A stretch of DNA of 22,421 bases from CAZSAL01 sp964604825. GTDB lineage: Bacteria > Elusimicrobiota > Elusimicrobia > 2-01-FULL-59-12. Below the pieces are notes generated by a model. That model made no database searches and was not told the DNA's origin. It worked only from the letters and a program-made list of their open reading frames with translations. The stretch is from assembly GCA_964604825.1 (NCBI GenBank), contig CAZSAL010000044.1, forward strand, positions 1 to 22,421. The letters run 5' to 3'. Below, piece by piece: positions 7,601-13,103 of this stretch (position 1 is its first letter; every line of letters begins with the position of its first letter). The translations under genes and the position numbers were made by a program.

Positions 7601-8542
7601 TGAACTTGTAAATGCCGTTCCGGGAGTTTTTTCTGTTCCGAGTTGAGCGCCCGTCTGCCAGAGCGAAATCCCGGCAATCGTTCCTGAAGTCGGGAGAGAC
7701 TGTGCAAAGATATTGAAGTTAACGGCCACGCCGAGGATTGTCGCAGTCGATGGGATACTGAAGTTCAAGCCGCCGACTACAAAATCGGAAAGCGGAAATG
7801 ATCCGTTTCCTTGTGTTCTCCATGTTTTCCCATCGTAATCGCTTAAATTTCCTGCCCCGCTCGATTGCCCGGATGGATATGGCGATGTGATGGTCTGATT
7901 GACTGTTGTCGAGTTTGAGTCTGGCACATTGGAAATCTGCGCCTGATAGCCGATTTGCAGAGGCGGGTAGGGAGCCGATGCCAGGTTCGCCGTGACGATA
8001 TTCCCGCTGCGGGTCAGGGTATTCCCAGAACTTGCCATCTGTGCAGGAGTAGCCGGTATGGACGTAACCGCGGGCACCCACGCTGGACCATCCTGCGTCA
8101 CTCTATCCAGATAGGTTCCATCCCATTGGAGAGGAACATCGGTGCCGTGCAATCCGTCCGAGAGCGCAATGTATTCGCGCCCAAACATCGTTGCGGATTT
8201 GGCATAGCTTCCTGGCGGCCCGGTGTAAAGCAGGTTTCCGACCTTCGGGGCGTTGATTGGATCTTCCCAGAAAAGCTCTCCATTCGAAAACAGGTAAAGA
8301 TTCCTGATTGCCCCGGTGGGCATCACAAAAGATTTCTGATAGGTGACGGTCGTATCCACCGGCCCGTTCGTGAGAACGCGCTCCAAACAGGGGCGCGTCA
8401 GAACCGCGCCAGGAATATAGGTATTGTCCTGCTCGTCAGGCGACACGCCTTCCGGAAGGTCAGTGGGGGCCATCTCGGTGACACGTCCACCCAAAACCTC
8501 CAGAGGAATCTCAATTGCGCCTTTGGTCGCAAATCCGGGCAT
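4691..8542 (-). CDS. Tail hub / nozzle (stabilization) protein with inserted beta-modules, 1283 aa
   Basis: ATG at 8542 follows AGGGGGC. The core resembles the podovirus nozzle or hub family (T7 gp12, P22 gp10 type): residues 18-55 carry GGRVTEMAPTDLPEGVSPDE and a GAVLTRPCLER strand, and residues 717-737 read TRLITYGQRNKIQNLLNMGF. That core is interrupted. Residues about 225-370 look like a jelly roll ending in VTVYYT. Residues about 375-590 contain repeated small beta-barrels with HGL...V.I.GV and NGTFTVETIPNPDQITY patterns, like the modules databases often call E1-FCCH-like. Residues about 745-898 look like a CenC-type carbohydrate-binding jelly roll. At 1283 aa it is far longer than P22 gp10 (about 470) or T7 gp12 (about 790). 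It should sit at the end of the head-tail channel and may also touch host glycans. Confidence 0.7.
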   Translation of the reverse strand: MPGFATKGAIEIPLEVLGGRVTEMAPTDLPEGVSPDEQDNTYIPGAVLTRPCLERVLTNGPVDTTVTYQKSFVMPTGAIRNLYLFSNGELFWEDPINAPKVGNLLYTGPPGSYAKSATMFGREYIALSDGLHGTDVPLQWDGTYLDRVTQDGPAWVPAVTSIPATPAQMASSGNTLTRSGNIVTANLASAPYPPLQIGYQAQISNVPDSNSTTVNQTITSPYPSGQSSGAGNLSDYDGKTWRTQGNGSFPLSDFVVGGLNFSIPSTATILGVAVNFNIFAQSLPTSGTIAGISLWQTGAQLGTEKTPGTAFTSSIYPGVNQSYGGAADLWGASLTPIIVNDPSFGFAVAVDCPDVRLFLVQPFTVTVYYTLSGSGTVGIISSIVIDNESNPGLALVTTTQPHGLAPEEYVSIVGVEPGAVANISAAQWSSGRTTITTSTSHRLTIGSVISVASVTTATGSTTFSFNGTFTVETIPNPDQITYTQTPITATDPDVINATASTGNITISWPIPDTPTPSYFQVESAPSPTTFLVPITYCDGTWTTGTVGFIWEGTFYVTNVISPTQFQYQQYGPNGSTSAVGTVTPFGQAAPGFHLMRVNYLTRQGAILKPSPYVKFIANGGEYLQVASIPIGPSNIVARILEFTGADGAYFFYLPVPAQVNGQIVSTATQINDNVTTTILLDFSDNSLFGGIATSIPGNDLLSQIVLDGALGFGQYATRLITYGQRNKIQNLLNMGFDADAAGTDLIAVQGWQNLDGTPTWTIVSLASRPTGGQLELVCNPITHGTTAQILWQSAYADAYGNPILAPNMTYKVRFWISVPANSTVGGFVQFDLYSASTTFDSYAAYNIGNAAFTGYAEATFNGSTPVSIPPDLQLILSGGVGLLHAPVTVVLDELEIIPIQTPYLDGVLFGSYGNNQEGIDGVTGKFGPVTDTRKVMDFGILRETFYMLTQEPSGRLHETTDNGTTEPSGWTVNEVGANCGALSAFSLTKSQADDMAASGGEEWMAWASLSGARIFGGAYPDKISQEIQPDWEQINPAAALTVWAVNDPVERALYFGVPLGSATAPNKLLFMSYRQLDSAQSIAGSPPFRVSFTGKLIATDNSRKWSLWNMSMNSAALMYREAGTLSLVLGGGNGLTPGVGGFGNVYTLNPNKYTDDDYGQVSSYYFTYGFVNRGAEQQLQVGSHQKGFFGVLATVTWPAGTMLVQVAPNNPANLWPLSCERTVSQPNIDLQWGYGGMIIARGSRFFLKFSSVPLEGQTDNAYNLQMVTVALIATRLKTRGAAQ
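5849..6310 (-). other. Carbohydrate-binding-like (CenC/CBM4_9-type) module inside the tail hub
   Basis: This encodes residues about 745-898 of the hub protein. It has the feel of a galactose-binding jelly roll: GWQNLDGTPTWTIV at the start, GGQLELVCNP, a long strand in NPILAPNMTYKVRFWISVPA, and VTVVLDELEIIPI closing the fold. Alternating aromatic and Asn/Gln residues are typical of such sugar-binding faces. The hub core is resumed on both sides (TYGQRNKIQNLLNMGF before, LDGVLFGSYGNNQEGIDGV after), so it is an insertion. Boundaries are by eye. Confidence 0.45.
6773..7420 (-). other. Repeated small beta-barrel modules (FCCH-like) inside the tail hub
   Basis: This encodes residues about 375-590 of the hub. 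Two or three degenerate copies of one pattern follow each other: TTQPHGLAPEEYVSIVGV, then STSHRLTIGSVISVASV ending with FNGTFTVETIPNPDQITY, then a third with WEGTFYVTNVISPTQFQYQQ. Modules with HGL-x-G-V.I then NGTFtV...t.ftY are often seen in phage tail proteins. The repeats are divergent. Confidence 0.45.
7433..7870 (-). other. Jelly-roll-like insertion inside the tail hub
   Basis: This encodes residues about 225-370 of the hub. It contains WRTQGNGSFPLSDFVVGGLN, then FSIPSTATILGVAVNFNIFA, DLWGASLTPIIVNDPSFGFA and a closing VTVYYT strand. I recall this layout (IPSTATI-GI-V, then LWG-tp-i-dp-FG, then TVYYT) from beta-domains in phage tail and secreted proteins. It adds about 145 residues to the hub, just ahead of the FCCH-like repeats. 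Confidence 0.4.
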
Positions 8543-8550
8543 CTAGCCCC

Positions 8551-8925
8551 CTAGTATGCCGGAAACCAAGCACAAATCCCGATTTTAGCGGCGAGGAGCG
8601 GGGCCGAATACGCAGAACCTTGAGTGTACTCAGTCAGGTTCGATCCAATTGAGAGAACGCCGTTTTTCTGTGTCGTTCCGGGGCAATAATCAAATTGATA
8701 GAAAGTAGGCGCGGTTCCTGCTGCTGGCACTTCATAGATCTCAACCTGCGTAGGAAGCTGCGAGGACTTCGCCAAATCCTGCAACTGGGTCAGGTCGAGC
8801 GTATCGCCATGCGTGGCCGCGCCGCCGTAATTTCCGGTCAGAGCGATGGTCCCGTATACCAGGATTTCTCGGCCAGTGTTATCAGGATTCTGCGGCGCTG
8901 TTGTCGGTGTAATTGTTGCGGCCAT
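8551..8925 (-). CDS. Small beta-rich virion protein, 124 aa
   Basis: ATG at 8925 has AGGGGGAA immediately upstream. After a Thr/Pro-rich start, residues about 20-50 read EILVYGTIALTGNYGGAATH followed by GDTLDLTQL. I recall this arrangement (a GTIA.tGNY strand, then GDTLDL) from small beta-sandwich proteins in many phage head/tail modules, usually unnamed. The rest alternates short strands (VEIYEVPA, FYQFDYCPG, NGVLSIGSN). It ends FPAY with no tail extension. It lies between a putative connector and the tail hub, so it is probably a virion structural or decoration protein. Function is inferred from context only. Confidence 0.55.
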   Translation of the reverse strand: MAATITPTTAPQNPDNTGREILVYGTIALTGNYGGAATHGDTLDLTQLQDLAKSSQLPTQVEIYEVPAAGTAPTFYQFDYCPGTTQKNGVLSIGSNLTEYTQGSAYSAPLLAAKIGICAWFPAY

Positions 8926-8946
8926 GTTTCCCCCTAAACTATCGTA

Positions 8947-9741
8947 TCACCAGTAGGTTGAGAAGCTGTGTCTGTGCCCGTATCCGCTGCGTGGCTGCCG
9001 GCGGACATTGGAACGGTTTTTGAGCCGGACATCGCGGTTAAAGATAAGCTTCGCCTCAGCCTCGGCTCTCGTTTTGAACGTCTGTGAATCCACGTCATCG
9101 CGTCCATCGCTTGCTTCCACACAGATATAATCGGCCAGCGCATCAAGACAGCCCACAATCGGCACCGGCTGTTGATACCACGGTGTACTTCCCTGAGTCT
9201 GAAAAGAGGGGAAAAACTGCGCGAATCGAACCCGCAGATCGACAGGGATCATCGTTCCCGGCATATAAATCCGGTCATTGCGCCACTCGAAAATTCCGTT
9301 TCTTGGATATTTGAAGGTTGCCGGAAGCCCGTCCATAATGTTGCGCAGCGGCTCTCCCCATCCGGCGTTATAGCCGCTCACACGGTCCCAAATTTTGAGC
9401 GGGAAAGAGCATTTCTGCGGGAGCGCAAATCCGGACCAGATTTGAGTTCCGTCGAAGAATCCCGTCCAATCGATCCAGCATTGCGAAGCCGGGTCAGAAC
9501 TGGCGCAGATAGGTAGCCCGGTAATGATTTCCTCATCGATGAGCCGCGCAAAGCCAAGATTGGCTAGGAATTGCTGCATTCGCAGCCATGCGGAATTCAC
9601 CATCGTCTGCGTGAAAGGCTGCGAATCCTTCAAAATATCGCCGGAAAGTTGCTGGATTGCATCATTCAACCGCACGCGCGCCGTATTCAACGCATCATCG
9701 ACAAGGGAATACGGCGCGGTACTGAGCGGCGGCAGCGGCAT
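8947..9741 (-). CDS. Putative head-tail adaptor / connector protein, 264 aa
   Basis: ATG at 9741 follows the TAA of the previous gene directly (TAAATG). The N-terminal 65 residues are helical (NTARVRLNDAIQQLSGDIL, then MVNSAWLRMQQFLANLGF), which fits the helical bundle of small podovirus adaptors that dock under the portal (P22 gp4 and T7 gp11 type). The middle is beta-rich with many aromatics (FPLKIWDRVSGYNAGWGEP, and FEWRNDRIYMPG). The last 60 residues include a helix rich in charged residues (FKTRAEAEAKLIFNRDVRLK) and a basic, aromatic end. It is about 100 residues longer than P22 gp4. The call rests on position between capsid and hub genes plus the helical N-terminus; I cannot confirm homology without a search. 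Confidence 0.5.
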   Translation of the reverse strand: MPLPPLSTAPYSLVDDALNTARVRLNDAIQQLSGDILKDSQPFTQTMVNSAWLRMQQFLANLGFARLIDEEIITGLPICASSDPASQCWIDWTGFFDGTQIWSGFALPQKCSFPLKIWDRVSGYNAGWGEPLRNIMDGLPATFKYPRNGIFEWRNDRIYMPGTMIPVDLRVRFAQFFPSFQTQGSTPWYQQPVPIVGCLDALADYICVEASDGRDDVDSQTFKTRAEAEAKLIFNRDVRLKNRSNVRRQPRSGYGHRHSFSTYW

Positions 9742-10587
9742 TTATCCCACCGCCAGAGACTTCTTAATGGCTTCCTGCTGCGCTGTGGCGCGTCTGTAGG
9801 CATCGGCGTTCACGATATGACCATTCTGACAGGTTGCGATGCCCTCATCGACCAGCAAACCGCACATCTCGCACTTGACGCGACCCTGTGGCTTAGTGCC
9901 ACGCAACCAGTCACGGTCTGTCAGATTCAGCCATTGAGCGCAAATGTGGTGAATTTCCGGCCGGATGACCTGCTCGGCTTTAATCGGGCCGGCTGCCCAT
10001 GCGCGGTCAGCCTCCAAAACGGCCTCAGTCATATATTTTGCGAGTTCAGCTCGCGCCCCGCTCAGTTCCGCTTCCGTCGGGAATTTGCCAGCGGCGCGGA
10101 ACACTCCTAGACGCACATTGGAATCGTTCTTGCTGTGTCCAATGCCGATTTTGAGCAGAACCTCATCGGCGAAGTATTCGCCCGTGTCCTGCATATTCCA
10201 CACGCAATCTTCTTGCGTGTTCGGCATCGGTTCCATCATCAGGCCGGGGAGCGGTTTAGCAGCGGCATACTCGGTTCGTGGGTCTGTGACGCGGCGTTCG
10301 CCTTCTTCCCAATGGTCGGGAACATAGACTCCCGGCGCAGCGGGAGTGGGCTTCAGCCGTTCCCATTCCATCGGAGCGCCCACTTCGCAGGCGGGAATGA
10401 AGTGATACCCAAACGAACCGCCATTCTCGCGGAATCCCCAGGGACCCACGTTGAAGACATGTACCGTCTTACGGGCAATGTCCTGAATGGACTCATTCAC
10501 GGGAGGCACACGGCGTTCTCTACCAGTATGTTTCGCCGCGTAATCCAATGCTGCTTTTCCGTCAGGCCAAATCTTCTGTCTTGCCAT
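9742..10587 (-). CDS. Phage protein with C-terminal zinc-finger-like motif, 281 aa
   Basis: ATG at 10587 follows AAGGAG with a 9-nt spacer. I do not recognise the family. The C-terminal part has Cys239-x2-Cys242-x10-Cys253-x3-His257 (CEMCGLL...CQNGH), a likely zinc-binding knuckle, followed by a helix. The central part has a His/Trp-rich, acidic region (residues about 60-100) and two helices (AELSGARAELAKYMTEAVLE). Residues 11-21 read KAALDYAAKHT, which resembles AIDYAAKKT in the gene just upstream. It lies in the connector gene block, two genes after the major capsid protein. It may be a minor virion or assembly protein; no catalytic signature is seen. Confidence 0.55.
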   Translation of the reverse strand: MARQKIWPDGKAALDYAAKHTGRERRVPPVNESIQDIARKTVHVFNVGPWGFRENGGSFGYHFIPACEVGAPMEWERLKPTPAAPGVYVPDHWEEGERRVTDPRTEYAAAKPLPGLMMEPMPNTQEDCVWNMQDTGEYFADEVLLKIGIGHSKNDSNVRLGVFRAAGKFPTEAELSGARAELAKYMTEAVLEADRAWAAGPIKAEQVIRPEIHHICAQWLNLTDRDWLRGTKPQGRVKCEMCGLLVDEGIATCQNGHIVNADAYRRATAQQEAIKKSLAVG

Positions 10588-10599
10588 CTTCGACGCTCC

Positions 10600-11208
10600 T
10601 TACATCTGCCCGAAACCGGGCTTGGGAAGGTTGAATTTGCTCGCTTCGCCCACTTTGTAGGCCTTCTGCTTACTCAACATCATAACCCCGCAGGGGTCCG
10701 GCTGCGCATCCCGCAGACGATACCGCTCGTCTTCCTGAGTCTTTTTGGCGGCATAATCAATAGCTTCCTGCGCGATTCTCCGCCTCTCCGCAAAGCCAAC
10801 ATCGCGGTCTTTGTGCCATTTCGCAATCAATTGCTCAACATTCTCAGGCTCATTGGGAAAAATGTACCGCTGGACATAGGTGCCATCGTAGGGATAAGGC
10901 TCATTCTGGATGGTCGTCACGCACTGTGGGGCCTGAAACTTGATGCGGTATTCCTCCGCCGTGCATCCTGTATGCTCGAATGCTGAAATCCAGGATTCCA
11001 AAACCCATTTGCCCTTTGCGCCCGGTCCGGTATAGACGCGCGCCAAGCGGTATTCCTCTTTCCCATCTGGCCAGCGACCGCCAATCAACCTCTTGACCGA
11101 ATCCGCATAGACAATGCGCCACATAGGCGCGCCATGCGGATTCAAGCCATATTTCGCCATCGGAGTCGGATGGTGCATTACTTCGGCGCTGCCAACTTCT
11201 ACGATCAT
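10600..11208 (-). CDS. Hypothetical protein of the head-tail block, 202 aa
   Basis: ATG at 11208 overlaps the stop of the small upstream gene as ATGA, so translation is probably coupled. Unrecognised. It is a mixed, soluble protein with no signal peptide or membrane segment. Notable parts are an aromatic and charged region (APMWRIVYADSVKRLIGGRW), a helix rich in charges (AERRRIAQEAIDYAAKKTQ) and a basic C-terminus with alternating K and aromatic residues. A composition like this, with conserved-looking Trp/Tyr and Pro residues, recalls unnamed proteins next to capsid genes in uncultivated podoviruses. Function unknown. Confidence 0.55.
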   Translation of the reverse strand: MIVEVGSAEVMHHPTPMAKYGLNPHGAPMWRIVYADSVKRLIGGRWPDGKEEYRLARVYTGPGAKGKWVLESWISAFEHTGCTAEEYRIKFQAPQCVTTIQNEPYPYDGTYVQRYIFPNEPENVEQLIAKWHKDRDVGFAERRRIAQEAIDYAAKKTQEDERYRLRDAQPDPCGVMMLSKQKAYKVGEASKFNLPKPGFGQM

Positions 11209-11360
11209 GATTCCAGCGCCTCTTTCGCAAGCCGGTAAAGTGCAAGCAATTTGTCGTAGTTCTCGGCCTCAACAACATCGTAGTCGTACCAGCCTTCTCC
11301 GAAGTTGCATTCGCCGATAGTGCGCTTCACTTTTTCGGGATCAAATACTTCGTTTTCCAT
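11205..11360 (-). CDS. Small hypothetical protein, 51 aa
   Basis: Read directly from the minus strand: MENEVFDPEKVKRT, then a Gly/Tyr/Asp-rich middle (FGEGWYDYDVVEAENYD), then a helix (KLLALYRLAKEALES). An in-frame ATG three codons upstream (11369, MES added) is an equally possible start; neither has a strong Shine-Dalgarno. The stop overlaps the next ATG as ATGA, which is the layout of a real coupled gene. The protein is acidic and is the first coding sequence after the stem-loop that follows the capsid gene. I do not recognise it. The acidic N-part and amphipathic C-terminal helix are the only visible features. Confidence 0.5.
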   Translation of the reverse strand: MENEVFDPEKVKRTIGECNFGEGWYDYDVVEAENYDKLLALYRLAKEALES

Positions 11361-11375
11361 GGATTCCATCTTACT

Positions 11376-11405
11376 ACGCGGCTCACCGGGTTGGATGAGC
11401 CGCGT
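11376..11405. terminator. Perfect 10-bp stem-loop after the capsid gene (possible attenuator)
   Basis: The arms ACGCGGCTCA (11376-11385) and TGAGCCGCGT (11396-11405) pair fully around a 10-nt loop. It lies 8 nt beyond the capsid stop, in the direction of transcription. On the minus strand the hairpin is preceded by AAAA and followed by AGTAAG rather than a U-tract, so it is not a standard intrinsic terminator in that direction; the T-run lies on the plus-strand side. It could slow polymerase, protect the abundant capsid mRNA from 3' exonucleases, or lower expression of downstream genes. Confidence 0.5.
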
Positions 11406-11413
11406 TTTCAGGA

Positions 11414-12679
11414 TTAATGGCCGAAGTAGCCCTTCGGGATTGTCACGTTGTTAATGAACGCATTGATACGCGGCATCCACGAGCCAATTTGCACGCCCAG
11501 GACCATCCAGAACATATTGGTGGTGGCTACGGAGCCGTCGGAAGCGTTCTGCCAGAAGGTTGTATTGCCATCAACCTCATACATATCCAGCTTCTTCGCT
11601 TCGAGGCGTCCCCACTGCTTGAGCGCGAAGAAGTCGATGACCCCTGGAATTGCGCGGGGATTGACAACCAACTCATATCCAGCCATGGCATCCGGCCCTT
11701 TTTCCGCCAGTACATCGGTGGAATTGCGCCGTCTGCCAGAGCCAATATCGTCGCGCTGGATCAGAAGAGCGTTGTTCTCCCACGCGGCCTGCATATCGAC
11801 GTTGCAATGCACGATCAGATCGTTTTCGTCCGCGGCGTCAACACCTTTGGCAAGGATAATCTGCGCAAGCATGGCACGAACCGTCGCCGGAACCAAAGCT
11901 CCGTTCGCCGGAATATTGCGGGCGGAAAATTGATCAGGATAGGTCGAGCGCAGGATATTCATAAAGTTGCCTGTATTGCCGGCAACCTGATAATAGTTGC
12001 GCCCAAACAGGCTGGAATTTGCCACGCCAGCCGAACCGTTGACCAGCAGGAAGTTTCCTGCCACAACGCCGTTAGGAACCGGCCCAGTCAGCCAAAGAGT
12101 CGTATTGGTAGTGTCCACCGTCTGAATGGTGACAGTACCAAGGAATCCAGCGGCGCCAGTGTAAGCGGAATAGATGTCAATGGGCTGGCCCGAAGAGAAG
12201 AAGTTGGCATTGTTGACTACGAGGTAATTTGCCCCGACAGTCACAATCGTGTCTAGCGTTCCCGCGCCGTCTCCAGTGCAGAGAACCGCATCCATCATGC
12301 CCGCTAAGGTGCGGGTGACAGTCTCTTCGGTATAGGCGACATAATCCTTGATGGAACGGGAATCGCCCTCGGTTGCCCATTCGGACTGTGCAGTGTAGGC
12401 ACCGCCCTGACGGAAGTAGACGCAAGACAACTGGCCATAGACTTCTTGCGGAGCATCGCCGACGCCGAGCGCACCTCCGTTGGGGTTGAACTGGCCAAAT
12501 GCGGCCGTGGGAATCGGAGTGAAGGGAATACGGGAGGGGCGCGAGGAAACAGGCTTAATGTCCGTGCGGGCCTGTACGCGGCTCCAGAGTACGGCGGAAA
12601 GAAGGAATGTCTCTTCGAGCTTGTCGCGGAGATATTCCCTTTGAGACGCAATAGTGTTTGCATTGTTTCCAGCAGGCAT
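11414..12679 (-). CDS. Major capsid protein, HK97/P22-coat type fold, 421 aa
   Basis: The ATG at 12679 has GAGGTG upstream; a TTG five codons earlier would place the Shine-Dalgarno inside the gene and is rejected. The N-terminal helix (REYLRDKLEETFLLSAVLWS) precedes an extended arm with RPSRIPFTPIP. Residues about 110-140 form a long helix (KDYVAYTEETVTRTLAGMMD), the spine-helix position. Residues about 141-217 are a beta-rich insertion (LVVNNANFFSSGQPIDIY up to NFLLVNG), comparable in kind to the I-domain of the P22 coat, though placed earlier. The C-terminal half has RSTYPDQFSARNIP, a long helix with ATVRAMLAQIILAKG, and AGYELVVNP. Length is close to the P22 coat (430 aa). It lies after portal and scaffold, with its own leader before it and a hairpin behind it, fitting high expression. 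Confidence 0.85.
   Translation of the reverse strand: MPAGNNANTIASQREYLRDKLEETFLLSAVLWSRVQARTDIKPVSSRPSRIPFTPIPTAAFGQFNPNGGALGVGDAPQEVYGQLSCVYFRQGGAYTAQSEWATEGDSRSIKDYVAYTEETVTRTLAGMMDAVLCTGDGAGTLDTIVTVGANYLVVNNANFFSSGQPIDIYSAYTGAAGFLGTVTIQTVDTTNTTLWLTGPVPNGVVAGNFLLVNGSAGVANSSLFGRNYYQVAGNTGNFMNILRSTYPDQFSARNIPANGALVPATVRAMLAQIILAKGVDAADENDLIVHCNVDMQAAWENNALLIQRDDIGSGRRRNSTDVLAEKGPDAMAGYELVVNPRAIPGVIDFFALKQWGRLEAKKLDMYEVDGNTTFWQNASDGSVATTNMFWMVLGVQIGSWMPRINAFINNVTIPKGYFGH
12029..12259 (-). other. Beta-rich insertion domain within the major capsid protein
   Basis: This stretch encodes residues about 141-217 of the capsid protein: alternating beta-strands with Thr, Val, Asn and Gly (TIVTVGANYLVV, QPIDIYSA, GTVTIQTVD, TTLWLTGPV, GNFLLVNG). 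It interrupts the more helical capsid core between the spine helix and the next helical part. The strand spacing suggests a small barrel of the SH3 or OB kind. Boundaries are estimated by eye. Confidence 0.45.
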
Positions 12680-12881
12680 AGCGATACACCTCAAATGAAA
12701 TGAGTTGCTGTCGCCATTCCGCCGCTGGTCGATTGCTACGTTTTTTGGTAGGAGTCACGCTCTCCGGGCAATCTCGTTGCAAACTTCATGGTGATACGTT
12801 CAATTGTCGCCATTCACGCTCGGCTCAACCGTTTAAAGGGGCCGGTTTCCCTCATGCCTTGCGCTTCTGGTACTTACGGGT
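12680..12881 (-). promoter_or_regulatory. 202-nt leader before the capsid gene, with an 11-bp direct repeat
   Basis: This is the longest non-coding stretch in the window. On the minus strand GAATGGCGACA occurs twice (12805-12815 and 12709-12719), 96 nt apart, each containing an ATG. From the first ATG (12813) a 25-codon ORF runs to a TAG at 12736; from the second only eight codons are open. Neither has a convincing Shine-Dalgarno. I see no clear -35/-10 pair and no strong hairpin. Placement before the most highly expressed head gene suggests a promoter, processing site or leader, but nothing here proves one. Confidence 0.35.
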
Positions 12882-13094
12882 TCAGTTTACCACAACCTCA
12901 TCGGCCTGTGGTCCCTTGTTGCCTTTAACCACAGCAAACGTCACAGTCTGGCCTTCCTTGAGTGTCTTGTAGCCGTCCATCCTGATTGCGGAATGGTGAA
13001 CGAAAATCTGCTTTCCGCCGCCTTCGGGCTGAATGAACCCATAGCCGAGTTCGTTTTTGAACCAAACTACCGTGCCCTCAATTCGTCCGTCCAC
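12882..13094 (-). CDS. Cold-shock domain protein (CspA family), 70 aa
   Basis: GTG start at 13094 with AGGAG 7 nt upstream. The protein is one whole cold-shock domain and nothing else: GTVVWFKNELGYGFIQ carries the first strand and RNP1 (YGFI), IFVHHSAI is RNP2, then LKEGQTVTFAVV and the family's usual GPQADEV near the end. It is about as long as CspA (70 aa). Bacterial cold-shock proteins bind single-stranded RNA and DNA and melt RNA hairpins. RNP1 departs slightly from KGFGFI (here ELGYGFI), but the aromatic and RNP2 residues needed for binding are kept. It sits between scaffold and capsid in the same operon, 10 nt after the scaffold stop, an unusual place. It might act on the late mRNA, possibly on the leader that follows. 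Confidence 0.85.
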   Translation of the reverse strand: MDGRIEGTVVWFKNELGYGFIQPEGGGKQIFVHHSAIRMDGYKTLKEGQTVTFAVVKGNKGPQADEVVVN

Positions 13095-13103
13095 GTCCGT
13101 CTC

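Noticed and set aside
12680..12694. TTG start five codons upstream for the capsid gene
   Set aside because: The GAGGTG Shine-Dalgarno lies within those codons and fits the ATG at 12679.
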